Source: Kribbella sp. ALI-6-A
Lineage (GTDB): Bacteria; Actinomycetota; Actinomycetes; Propionibacteriales; Kribbellaceae
DNA length: 64,000 bases
NCBI RefSeq assembly: GCF_001984195.1
Contig: NZ_MTQN01000011.1
Span: forward strand, 372,001-436,000
Direction of reading: 5' to 3'
Of the stretch, positions 25,785 through 33,375 are shown one piece after another. Made by a program: the position numbers and the translations under genes. Position 1 is the first letter of the stretch; every line of letters starts with the position of its first letter. The notes beneath the pieces were generated by a model. The model was not told where the DNA came from. It was given only the letters and a program-made list of their open reading frames with translations, and did no database searches.

Positions 25785-27182
25785 ATGATGCGTTCCCGCC
25801 CGAACACACCGTCCAGGACCAGGCTGAGGACCCTGCTCAGTGCGCTGGTCGCCCCGATCCTGGTCGCCGTCCCGCTGACCATCGCCGCTCAGGCCAGCGT
25901 GCCGCCGCCACCGGCGGGCTGGACCACGGTCTGGTCCGACGACTTCAACGGCCCGAGCGGCAGCCTGCCGTCCAGCGCGAACTGGATCGTCGACACCGGC
26001 CACGGCTACCCCGGCGGCCCGGCCAACTGGGGCACCGGCGAGATCCAGAACTACACCAGCAGCCCGGACAACCTGTCCCTCGACGGCGCCGGCAACCTGC
26101 GGATCACTCCGCGGCGCGACGGCGCCGGCAACTGGACGTCGGCCCGGATCGAAACCCACCGCGCCGACTTCAAACCGCCCGCCGGTGGCGTCCTCGCGAT
26201 CGAGGGCCGGATCCAGATGCCCAACGTCACCGGCAACGCGGCGCTCGGCTACTGGCCCGCGTTCTGGGCGCTCGGCCAGCCGTACCGGGGCAACTACTGG
26301 AACTGGCCGGCCATCGGCGAGTTCGACATCATGGAGAACGTCAACGGGATCAACTCGGTCTGGGCCGTGCTGCACTGCGGCGTCAACCCGGGCGGTCCGT
26401 GCAACGAGACCAGCGGCCTCGGCGCCAGCCGCGTCTGTCCCGGGGCGAGCTGCCAGTCGGCGTTCCACACCTACCGGTTCGAGTGGGACACCAGCAGCTC
26501 GCCCAACGCGTTCCGCTGGTACGTCGACGGCCAGCAGTTCCACTCGGTCACGCAGGCCCAGCTGCCGGCCGACACCTGGGCGAGCATGACGTCGCACGCG
26601 GGCTACTTCCTCCTGCTCAACGTCGCGATGGGCGGCGCGTTCCCCGACGCGCTGAACGGCCCGACCCCGCGCGCCGAAACCGTGCCCGGTCACCCGATGG
26701 TCGTCGACTACGTCGCGGTCTCCACCAAGGGCGGCGGCACGACTCCCCCGACCACGCCGCCTCCTGGTGGCACCGGCGCGTACGGGACCTTGCAGGCCGA
26801 AGGGTTCGCTCAGCAGTCAGGTGTGGCCCTCGAGACGACCAGCGACTCCGGCGGCGGCCAGAACCTCAGCCAGATCGGCAACGGCGACTGGGCGCTCTAC
26901 CGCAGCATCGACTTCGGCAGTACGCCGGCCCGCCAGTTCGTCGCACGCGTCGCCTCGGGCGCCGCGGGAGGCGTCAGCGGCCTGGTCGAAGTCCGCCTGG
27001 ACAGCAGATCCAACGCCCCGATCGGCAGCTTCGCCATCGGCAACACCGGCGGGTGGCAGAGCTGGCGGTCCGTTCCGGCCAACATCTCCGCGGTCACCGG
27101 GGTGCACGACGTCTACCTGACTTTCACCAGCGGCCAACCGGCCGACTTCGTGAACGTCAACTGGTTCACCTTCGGCCACTGA
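25785..27182 (+). CDS. Secreted glycoside hydrolase family 16 with C-terminal carbohydrate-binding module
   Basis: A 465-residue secreted enzyme. The signal peptide ends near residue 36 (IAAQAS). The GH16 domain covers about residues 40-315 with the catalytic pattern GEFDIMENV (E-x-D-x-x-E) near residue 182, which hydrolyses beta-1,3- or mixed beta-glucans. A Gly/Thr/Pro linker leads to a CBM6-like module (LQAEGFAQQSGVALE, NGDWALYRSIDFG, WQSWRSVPANI). AGGGAGG precedes the ATG; 25788 is an alternative. A CebR-like operator upstream and a strong terminator downstream isolate it as a single-gene unit. Confidence 0.92.
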   Translation: MMRSRPNTPSRTRLRTLLSALVAPILVAVPLTIAAQASVPPPPAGWTTVWSDDFNGPSGSLPSSANWIVDTGHGYPGGPANWGTGEIQNYTSSPDNLSLDGAGNLRITPRRDGAGNWTSARIETHRADFKPPAGGVLAIEGRIQMPNVTGNAALGYWPAFWALGQPYRGNYWNWPAIGEFDIMENVNGINSVWAVLHCGVNPGGPCNETSGLGASRVCPGASCQSAFHTYRFEWDTSSSPNAFRWYVDGQQFHSVTQAQLPADTWASMTSHAGYFLLLNVAMGGAFPDALNGPTPRAETVPGHPMVVDYVAVSTKGGGTTPPTTPPPGGTGAYGTLQAEGFAQQSGVALETTSDSGGGQNLSQIGNGDWALYRSIDFGSTPARQFVARVASGAAGGVSGLVEVRLDSRSNAPIGSFAIGNTGGWQSWRSVPANISAVTGVHDVYLTFTSGQPADFVNVNWFTFGH

Positions 27183-27185
27183 GCG

Positions 27186-27224
27186 CTGCCACCGCGGAGC
27201 AGGCTGCCTGCTCCGCGGTGGCAG
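27186..27224 (+). terminator. Strong terminator of the GH16 gene
   Basis: A perfect 19-base inverted repeat, CTGCCACCGCGGAGCAGGC and its complement with one base between the arms, starts 4 bases after the GH16 stop. The effective loop will be about 5-9 bases. No T-run follows. Confidence 0.85.
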
Positions 27225-27314
27225 GATGCGGATACGGGAGTAGCGGAAGCCGTTGTAGGCCAGCGCCTCGGTCCGCCACGACCGCAGCGTCCGCCCCAAC
27301 CCGGGCGATTTCCG
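27225..27314 (-). pseudogene. Remnant of an ISL3/IS1096-type transposase C-terminus
   Basis: The minus-strand translation at 27225-27302 reads PGLGRTLRSWRTEALAY and then NGFRYSRIRI. This resembles the C-terminal block LGRTLxxWRxExLAY...ANGFRxxxxYRxRxL of ISL3-family transposases, with the roughly 30 residues between (the SNGPTEAIN part) deleted. The match is by eye and short. No inverted repeats or other transposase parts are visible. The rest of the 255-base gap before 27438 holds nothing I recognise. Confidence 0.4.
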
Positions 27315-27437
27315 GGATCGGGCAGCGATGGGAGCTCTCGAGTACCGCACCAGAAGCGGTAGCGACCCATCAGATGAACCTCAGCATGTGAAGGGCCGCC
27401 CCTGACACCAGGCCTCCACGAAGTCTGCACCGCCCGT

Positions 27438-28451
27438 TCACCTGCCCAGCAGGCGGTGCAGCCACGCCGCGCGGGCAGCAAACGCGTCCCTGGAGATCGC
27501 GGCGGACGGTGCCACGACGTCGAACCCGTGGAAACCGCCGGGCCAGACGTGCAACTCACCGCGGCCGCCGGCCTGCCACAGGCGGCTCGCGAAGGCGACG
27601 TCCTCGTCCCGGAACGTCTCGGCTGAGCCGACGTCGATGAAGGTGGGTGGCAGGCCGGACAGGTCCGCGGCGCGGGCCGGCGCGGCGTAAGGGGACACAT
27701 TCGGCCCCCCGCGCACGCCCTCGCCGAGGAGCGCGTTCCAGCCTGTCTCGTTGGAGCGGTTGTCCCAGATGCCGATGCCGCGCATCTGGCGCGCCGAGGG
27801 CGAGTCGTTGCGGTCGTCGAGCATGGGGCTCAGGAGCAGCTGTCCCGCGATCGTCGGGCCCCCACGGTCACGGGCTATGAGGGCGACACCTACGGCCAGT
27901 CCGCCTCCGGCGCTCATGCCCGCGACGAGGACGCGCTCAGGGTCTACGCCGAGCTCGTCGGCGTGCTCCGACAGCCAGCGGAGACCGGCGTAGCTGTCCT
28001 CGACAGGCCCCGGGTGGGGAGTTTCCGGCGCGAGCCGGTACTCGACCGAGACCACCGCCGTGCCCAGCGGTTCAGCCAAGTCCAGCATCTCGGGGAGGCC
28101 GAACCGGTTGTCGCCGACGATCATCCCGCCGCCGTGGATGAAGTAGATGGCCGGAACCGGCGTGCGCACCTGCCGCGGGAGGCAAACAAGTAGCGTGACG
28201 TCCGGGTCCCCGTCCGGACCAGGCACGGCCCTCTCGCGCACGAGGTAGGCGCCGTCCCGCGACAGGACGTCGTCGGTCGGGGTCGGTACGCCGGGGACGG
28301 GCTGGCGCATCTCGACGATGGTGTCCGGGCGGTACGCGTCCGGGGGCCGGATGCTGGTCAGCACGTCCAGGACGGGGGCGAGTTCGGGATCGAAGGGGGG
28401 CGGCGGTCCGACCGGCTGGACGGGGGGCGGTGCGGTGACGTGAGTGGTCAT
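27438..28451 (-). CDS. Alpha/beta hydrolase (HSL family esterase)
   Basis: A 337-residue esterase/lipase of the hormone-sensitive lipase family. The oxyanion-hole motif is IYFIHGGGMIVGD near residue 107, the nucleophile elbow is GMSAGGGLAVG near residue 180, the acid is in DVGSAETFRDE, and the histidine is in WPGGFHGFD near residue 310. A GAGGAA site precedes the ATG at 28451. It is the last gene of a leftward set with an SDR and an NTF2-like protein, divergent from a MerR regulator, which suggests a small catabolic or detoxifying cassette. Confidence 0.92.
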   Translation of the reverse strand: MTTHVTAPPPVQPVGPPPPFDPELAPVLDVLTSIRPPDAYRPDTIVEMRQPVPGVPTPTDDVLSRDGAYLVRERAVPGPDGDPDVTLLVCLPRQVRTPVPAIYFIHGGGMIVGDNRFGLPEMLDLAEPLGTAVVSVEYRLAPETPHPGPVEDSYAGLRWLSEHADELGVDPERVLVAGMSAGGGLAVGVALIARDRGGPTIAGQLLLSPMLDDRNDSPSARQMRGIGIWDNRSNETGWNALLGEGVRGGPNVSPYAAPARAADLSGLPPTFIDVGSAETFRDEDVAFASRLWQAGGRGELHVWPGGFHGFDVVAPSAAISRDAFAARAAWLHRLLGR

Positions 28452-28532
28452 GGGGTTCCTCGTCGGTGACTCATCGAGTGTTCCAAGGGTTGTCTCGACG
28501 GGGCGGCCACTCCTTGAGGCCGCCCCCATGGC

Positions 28533-29321
28533 TCACACGGTCGGGACCGTGCCGCCGTCGATGACGTACTCGGCGCCCACGATGGCCGACGCGCGGTCCG
28601 ACACCAGGAACCCGACCAGGTCGGCGATCTCCTCGGGCTGGGCGAACCGCCCAAGGGGAACCCCGCCGAGGGAGTCGTAGATCGTTTGCTTGGCGGCCTC
28701 GCGGGTGAGCCCGTTGCCCTCGGCGATCCGGTCCACGAACCGCTCGTAGGCCTCGGTCTCGATGCCGCCGGGGCTGATCGCGTTGACCCGCACGCCGCGC
28801 GGTGCGAGCTCGTTGGCGAGGCCCTTGCTGTACGTGCGCAGCGCCGCCTTGGCTGCCGCGTACGCCAGCGACGCGTCGTACTGCGGTAGTTCCCGCTGGA
28901 TCGAGGTGAAGTGCAGCACCACACCCGACCCCGCCCCGGCCATCGCCGGCAGAAGGGTCCGGTCGAGCCGCACCGCACCCAAGAAGTTCAGGTTCAGTTC
29001 GGTCAGCCACTGCTCTTCGGTGATGACCGCGAACCCACCCGACGGCGTCGAGGCGCCCCCGACGACGTGCACGAGGACGTCGAGCGCGCCGACGGACTCG
29101 GCGATGCGGTCCGCCACGAGCTGCGCGCCATCGACGGTCGCCGTGTCCGCCTCGATGAACCGGTCGGGGCGGTCGTACCCGTGGGGCATCGTCCGGGCCG
29201 TGGTCCACACGTCGGCGCCCATCTCCCGCAGGCGGGTGACGACGGCCTTGCCCGAACCCTTCGACCCGCCCGTGACGAGCGCGTGGCGGCCGTCGAGGCG
29301 GTCACGTTCCTTGCTGGACAT
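28533..29321 (-). CDS. SDR family oxidoreductase
   Basis: A 262-residue short-chain dehydrogenase. The cofactor motif is TGGSKGSGKAVV near residue 18, catalytic Ser is in HFTSIQREL, and the YAAAKAALRTYSKG motif is near residue 157. It ends IVGAEYVIDGGTVPTV. It lies between the esterase (81 bases downstream) and the NTF2-like gene (41 bases upstream) on the same strand. The esterase-SDR-NTF2 combination often acts on small oxygenated substrates. Confidence 0.9.
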   Translation of the reverse strand: MSSKERDRLDGRHALVTGGSKGSGKAVVTRLREMGADVWTTARTMPHGYDRPDRFIEADTATVDGAQLVADRIAESVGALDVLVHVVGGASTPSGGFAVITEEQWLTELNLNFLGAVRLDRTLLPAMAGAGSGVVLHFTSIQRELPQYDASLAYAAAKAALRTYSKGLANELAPRGVRVNAISPGGIETEAYERFVDRIAEGNGLTREAAKQTIYDSLGGVPLGRFAQPEEIADLVGFLVSDRASAIVGAEYVIDGGTVPTV

Positions 29322-29362
29322 TCTTCCTCTTCCTTTGACAGTTCGGTGGTGTGCGGTCGGGC

Positions 29363-29722
29363 TCAGGCCTCGTGGTTGGCGATGACGAGCTCGGCCACGA
29401 GGTTGCCGCGGAGGGTGAAGCGGTAGTCCAGCTCGGCGACGCCGCCCGGGAAGGTGCCCTCGAGGCGCAGGGTCACCACCCAGTGGTCGTCGTCGACGCG
29501 GCGGGCGCCGATCTGCTCGGTGGTGTACTCGAACTCGGCGCCGGCATCGCGCAGGAACGCGTGCACCTCGTCGCGGCCCCGGAAGGTCTCGTTCTGGTCG
29601 ACGATCACGATGTCTTCGACGAGGAACGACGAGGCAGTGTCGGCGTCGTGCACGGTGCTGGCTGCGAGGAAGTCGCGGACGGTGGTCGGGAGGTTGTCGG
29701 AGCGGAGGTCGGTGTGTGTCAT
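29363..29722 (-). CDS. SnoaL/NTF2-like protein
   Basis: A 119-residue nuclear transport factor 2-fold protein. Typical marks are VRDFLAASTVHDADTASSFL, DQNETFRGRDEVHAFLRDAG and WVVTLRLEGTFPGG. Members are isomerases, hydrolases or binding proteins; the pocket residues do not tell which. It is the first gene of the leftward cassette and is divergent from the MerR gene at 29801. Confidence 0.85.
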   Translation of the reverse strand: MTHTDLRSDNLPTTVRDFLAASTVHDADTASSFLVEDIVIVDQNETFRGRDEVHAFLRDAGAEFEYTTEQIGARRVDDDHWVVTLRLEGTFPGGVAELDYRFTLRGNLVAELVIANHEA

Positions 29723-29762
29723 GTCGTCACCGTGCGGCCTCGCGGCGCAGGAGGGTCAAGTG

Positions 29763-29794
29763 TTGGACCCTCCCCCAGGGGGAGCCTCCACACT
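29763..29794 (+). promoter_or_regulatory. MerR-type promoter/operator of the second merR gene
   Basis: TTGGAC (29763-29768) and CACACT (29789-29794) are 20 bases apart, and the perfect dyad CTCCCCC-A-GGGGGAG (29770-29784) fills the spacer. The -10 ends 6 bases before the GTG at 29801, so the mRNA is probably leaderless and autoregulated. Confidence 0.65.
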
Positions 29795-29800
29795 GGACGC

Positions 29801-30595
29801 GTGCTGACCATCGGGGAGTTCTCGCGTCTGACCCACCTGAGCGTGCGGACCCTGCGCCGCTACCACGAGGGGAAGCTGCTCGAGCCGGCCGTCGTGGACG
29901 AGGCGACCGGCTACCGCTACTACTCGGTCGAGCAGATCCCGACCGCGCAGGTCATCAACCGGCTCCGCGAGCTCGACGTCCCCTTGAGCGACGTGCAGCA
30001 GATCCTGCGGACGTCGGACCCCGGCGTCCGGTCGACCCTGGTCGCGGGTCACCTGCGGCGCTTGGAGGCCGAGCTGGATCGCACCCGGGCCGCGGTGACC
30101 TCGCTGCGGCGCCTCCTGCAGCCCGATCCCGCGCCGATCGAGGTCGAGCTGCGCGCCGAACCCGCCCGCGAGGTCGCCGCGGTTGAGGCAGTGATCGGCC
30201 ACGCCGACGTCGGGGCGTGGTTCGCCGGCGCGATGGCCGAGCTCGAAGCGGCCGTAGGCGCAGGTGTGACCGGCCCGCCGGGGGGTACCTACGACAACTC
30301 CCTGTTCGAGGAGGGCCGCGGTCGGGTGCTGGTCTACCTGCCGACCTCCACCCCGCCGCGCACCGGACGGGTGCACGCCGTGACCCTGCCCGCCGCGGAA
30401 CTCGCGGTCACCACCCACGTCGGCGAGCACGAGGGCGTCGACGTCACCTACGGCGAGCTCGGTGCGTGGGTCGTGGAGAACGCGATGTCGGTGGCTGGGC
30501 CGGTGCGGGAGGTCTACCGCGTGGGGCCCCGGGATGTGAGCGATCCGGCCGCCTGGCGCACGGAGATCGGGTGGCCGGTGTTCCGCGTGACATGA
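29801..30595 (+). CDS. MerR family regulator with GyrI-like effector domain
   Basis: A 264-residue regulator. The MerR helix-turn-helix is in residues 2-70 (LTIGEFSRLTHLSVRTLRRY, then TGYRYYSVEQ). A coiled-coil dimer helix runs to about residue 110, and a GyrI-like ligand domain to the end (EVAAVEAVIGHADVG, VGEHEGVDVTYGELGAWV, EVYRVGPRD). This is the BmrR/TipA-like architecture for organic drug-like ligands. The GTG at 29801 is fixed by the promoter immediately upstream. It is divergent from the NTF2-SDR-esterase cassette, its likely target. Confidence 0.92.
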   Translation: MLTIGEFSRLTHLSVRTLRRYHEGKLLEPAVVDEATGYRYYSVEQIPTAQVINRLRELDVPLSDVQQILRTSDPGVRSTLVAGHLRRLEAELDRTRAAVTSLRRLLQPDPAPIEVELRAEPAREVAAVEAVIGHADVGAWFAGAMAELEAAVGAGVTGPPGGTYDNSLFEEGRGRVLVYLPTSTPPRTGRVHAVTLPAAELAVTTHVGEHEGVDVTYGELGAWVVENAMSVAGPVREVYRVGPRDVSDPAAWRTEIGWPVFRVT

Positions 30596-31145
30596 AGACT
30601 TGTGGACAGTGGACCGCCGTCCTGGCCGACGCTGCTCGAGGTCGTGTGGTGTCGGCGGCTGGTTTCCCGGTGCTGGTCTTCACGAGGCTGTGGCCGGTCT
30701 CGGGCCCCGCAAGAAGCGCGACGCGATGACGTGACACGTGAGCGCCGCTGGTCTCATGGCGTGCGTGGCGTTTGGTGACGGCCTGTTCAAGCTCCTCGCG
30801 GTCTCCGCCAACCTCAAGGGGCCGGAACCAACTTGCCCTAGGCAGCTGGAAGGCGGATGACCATCCGCGTGCCCGGAACAAATGGTGTCGAGAACCGCAC
30901 AGCGCAGCAATGGCGCCGAAAAGCAAGGCTGCGTCATCGACGCATCCGGGCAGTGAACCACAGGCAAAGGTGGCACCCGCTGCGACCTACGCCGAGACAG
31001 CTGGCCGGAACACGGTCCGACGAACATTCATTCGGTGCAGCACCCCGTTGCTCGGGTAGGTCGCCGCCATCACGTTGCATCTCCGAAGAAACAGAGGTCA
31101 CTGCTTCGTAGGCCCGAAAGCCCACCGCGACCCTCTGCTCTGTTC
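30596..31145. other. Gene-poor stretch, 550 bases, no gene recognised
   Basis: No frame on either strand has a convincing start, Shine-Dalgarno and codon pattern. A 160-codon minus-strand frame (30444-30926) matches nothing I know and overlaps merR. GC content looks lower than in the flanks. It separates the MerR cassette from the truncated lipoprotein gene and may be decayed inserted DNA. Confidence 0.5.
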
Positions 31146-31146
31146 T
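31097..31146. repeat. Diverged direct repeat, copy 1
   Basis: GTCACTGCTTCGT (31097-31109), then CTCTGTTCT (31138-31146) starting 41 bases after the first element. The same two elements recur at 32052 and 32092 with a 40-base offset, with weak similarity in between. Copy 1 abuts the stop of the truncated lipoprotein gene. Confidence 0.5.
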
Positions 31147-31750
31147 CAGGCGATCTCGGCGGCTGCTGGGGCGGTGATCGTCACCGGCTCGCCGAACTTG
31201 CCGAAGGTGCCGGTGACCTTTGCGCCGTCGACCTCGTAGGCGGACGTGCGCGGCAGGGACTCGGCGTCCACCATGATGTCGACCGCCAGCGAGGTCACCT
31301 TGCTCTGCGCCACCGCGTCCGCCGTGAGGTAATGCCCGAACGCCTTGGCAGCGGAGGCCTTCGGCAGGTCCACGGTCATCGTGTACTTCGTCGTCGCGAC
31401 CCCGTCGACCGGCTCGCCCGGGGTGGCGTCGAACTTCGTCGCGTACGGCGCACCGGCCACGATCCGGTACTGGTCGAGCTGCGCACCGAGCAACTGCAGC
31501 ATCCCGCCGGCCAGCATCGCCGCCGGGTCCTTCGCGGCCACGTTCTTCGCCGCCGGGTCGTACTTCACCCACGGCTTGTTCGGGTTGCTGGTCAGCTGGC
31601 CGCCCTTGCCGTACAGCGTGCGGCCGATCCGGACGAAGGTCGTCTGTACGCCGGTCCCGTGCGCGTCCGCGGTCGCGCCGGTCAGCCGGATGTTCGTGGT
31701 CAGCGTCGCCGGCCCGTCCGCGTCGGTCGTGGTGGTCACCACCTGCAGAC
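31146..31750 (-). pseudogene. N-terminally truncated LppX/LprAFG-like lipoprotein gene
   Basis: About 200 codons of a paralogue of the lipoprotein at 23835-24638. Shared blocks are KYTMTVDLPKASAAKAFGHY (against YVVTLDLPRATAAEAL), LPRTSAYEVDGAKVTGTFGK (against LDDADVVATFSRFGQ) and the closing ITAPAAAEIA. The signal peptide and lipobox are missing: upstream of about 31750 the frame continues in unrelated sequence with no Shine-Dalgarno. The product could not be exported or lipidated, so I call it a pseudogene made by a rearrangement at about 31750-31770. Confidence 0.65.
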
Positions 31751-32051
31751 CGTCGGACGGAGACGAGACTTGAGCAAGTCGTACCGGGCTGTTCGTGGCT
31801 GCTCGAGGAAGCGAGTAACGGCCTCCTGGCAGCAATCGATGTCATCAGGCCTGGACCTTTGGCGAAATCAGGCGACCAACGAACGCCTATTCTCGACGCA
31901 AAGAAGTCCCGCTGGGCGGGGAACGAAGAACTCGCGGCGGCGGGGCCTCGATCCGGCAGATCGTCTACGGCGCTACTGAAACTGTCGGACACCTTCCCCT
32001 GCTTGGACGCGAGAGCGGCGCCACGTTCTCGCGCTGAAGCAAGAGACGGAC

Positions 32052-32100
32052 GTCACTGCTTCGTCAACCCAACCTACGACAGCTACCAGTACTCTGTTCT
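32052..32100. repeat. Diverged direct repeat, copy 2
   Basis: GTCACTGCTTCGT (32052-32064) and CTCTGTTCT (32092-32100) repeat the arrangement seen at 31097-31146. The second element here is the first unit of the minisatellite. The copies lie 955 bases apart and bracket the lipoprotein pseudogene and the unknown segment. Confidence 0.5.
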
Positions 32101-32223
32101 TCTCTCTGTTCTTCTCTCTGTTCTTCTCTCTGTTCTTCTCTCTGTTCTTCTCTCTGTTCTTCTCTCTGTTCTTCTCTCTGTTCTTCTCTCTGTTCTTCTC
32201 TCTGTTCTTCTCTCTGTTCTTCT
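32092..32223. repeat. Minisatellite, 11 identical copies of a 12-bp unit
   Basis: CTCTGTTCTTCT is repeated 11 times without a single change over 132 bases. The plus strand is all pyrimidine except one G per unit. It starts about 200 bases before the cyanophycinase ATG and ends 32 bases before the predicted -35. Perfect identity implies recent expansion by slippage, and copy number should vary between strains. Confidence 0.97.
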
Positions 32224-32255
32224 GATCCTGGGGCGGCTGGGCTGCGGCGTCGTGG

Positions 32256-32283
32256 TGGACCGTGCCGCGCCTTGACCTATTCT
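32256..32283 (+). promoter_or_regulatory. Promoter of the cyanophycin operon (leaderless)
   Basis: TATTCT (32278-32283) lies 6 bases before the ATG at 32290, and TGGACC (32256-32261) lies 16 bases upstream of it. Transcription would begin at the start codon. No Shine-Dalgarno is present, which fits leaderless translation. Confidence 0.5.
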
Positions 32284-32289
32284 TCGGCT

Positions 32290-33375
32290 ATGTCTCAACA
32301 GGTGGTGAGCAGCGGGCCGGGTGCTCTCTTCGCGATCGGCGGAGCCGAGGACAAGCTCAAGAAGCGCACGGTGCTGCAGGAGTTCGTCGAGGCGGCCGGT
32401 GGGCCGAAGGCCCGGATCGTGGTGGTGCCGACGGCGTCGGCGCTCGGTCCGGACGTCACCGACGTGTACTCCGCGCTGTTCTCCGCACTCGGTGCGGCCA
32501 GCGTCGTCGGGGTCCGCCCGGAGAACCGCGAGGACGCCGACGACCCGGCGTTCATCGAGCCGCTGGACGAGGCGACCGGCATCTTCATGACCGGCGGCAA
32601 CCAACTCAAGCTGAGCGGCGTGGTCACCGGTACGGCGTTCGGCCGGGCCGTCACGGCCGCGCACCGGCGTGGTGCCGCGGTCGGTGGTACGTCGGCCGGC
32701 GCCAGCATCCTGGCCGAGCACATGATCGCGTTCGGCCGCTCGGGGGCGACCCCGCGGCAGCGGATGAGCCAGCTCGCCGGTGGCCTCGGCCTGGTCCAGG
32801 GCGCGATCGTCGACCAGCACTTCGCCCAGCGCAACCGCTACGGGCGGCTGCTCTCGTTGGTTGCCCAGTCCCCCGGTCTGCTCGGCATCGGCGTCGACGA
32901 GGACACCGCGGCCGTTGTCCGGGGCACTCATCTGGAGGTGGTCGGGCGGGGTGCGGTGACCATCTTCGACGGCAGCCGGATCACCTCCAACGCACACTTC
33001 GCGAAGCGGTCCGAGGCGATGCTCGCCTCCGGCGTCGTACTGCACGTGCTGCCCGCCACCGCGACCTTCGACCTGCGCGACCGGGTGCTGCTGTCGTACG
33101 GCTCGCAGCCCCCGGCCGAGGAACTGGCCGAGATCGAGGCGGCCGAGGCGGATCTGCGCAAGCTGGCCCGCGACATCGCGGCCGAAGGCGTCTCCCCGCG
33201 CTACTACGCCGAGCAGAAGCGCCGGGCCGGCAAGCGGGTGGCCCGGCGGGTCTCGTCGGCGGCCGAGTCCAGACCGGAGGCGACCGAGCCTTTGAGCGCG
33301 GGCGCCGAACTCAGCCGACCTGACACCAAGCCGGCCGCCGAGCCGGCGACACAACCAGACAGTGGGACTTCATGA
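32290..33375 (+). CDS. cphB: Cyanophycinase
   Basis: A 361-residue serine peptidase of family S51 that cuts cyanophycin (multi-L-arginyl-poly-L-aspartate) to beta-Asp-Arg dipeptides. Marks are LFAIGGAEDKLKKRTVLQEF, FMTGGNQLKLS, the nucleophile in GGTSAGASILAEHM near residue 135 and DQHFAQRNRYGRLL. The last 90 residues are a charged, low-complexity extension beyond the usual 270-300 residues. The ATG at 32290 is favoured over 32272 because of the -10 upstream. Its stop overlaps the cphA start (ATGA). Synthesis and breakdown of the polymer are thus in one operon. Confidence 0.95.
   Translation: MSQQVVSSGPGALFAIGGAEDKLKKRTVLQEFVEAAGGPKARIVVVPTASALGPDVTDVYSALFSALGAASVVGVRPENREDADDPAFIEPLDEATGIFMTGGNQLKLSGVVTGTAFGRAVTAAHRRGAAVGGTSAGASILAEHMIAFGRSGATPRQRMSQLAGGLGLVQGAIVDQHFAQRNRYGRLLSLVAQSPGLLGIGVDEDTAAVVRGTHLEVVGRGAVTIFDGSRITSNAHFAKRSEAMLASGVVLHVLPATATFDLRDRVLLSYGSQPPAEELAEIEAAEADLRKLARDIAAEGVSPRYYAEQKRRAGKRVARRVSSAAESRPEATEPLSAGAELSRPDTKPAAEPATQPDSGTS

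Larger units (their letters stand above)
31751..32289. other. Rearranged non-coding stretch upstream of the cyanophycin operon
   Basis: The segment holds the break of the lipoprotein pseudogene, about 280 bases without a recognisable gene, direct-repeat copy 2, an 11-copy minisatellite and the cyanophycinase promoter. A plus-strand frame (31859-32275) crosses it, but its C-terminal half is only the repeat translated as SVLL units, and it has no Shine-Dalgarno. Confidence 0.55.

Noticed and set aside
30444..30926. A 160-codon minus-strand frame after the second merR
   Set aside because: It overlaps the end of merR, lacks a start site, and shows no known domain.
32092..32223. CRISPR array
   Set aside because: The units are directly adjacent 12-mers with no spacers, so this is a tandem minisatellite.
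31859..32275. A plus-strand frame that would encode a protein with SVLL repeats
   Set aside because: The repeat part is just the 12-bp minisatellite translated, there is no Shine-Dalgarno, and the first half resembles nothing known.
30596..32289. tRNA gene or phage attachment site as the cause of the scarred region
   Set aside because: I found no cloverleaf or CCA end and no integrase; the direct repeats are diverged and look like an old duplication.
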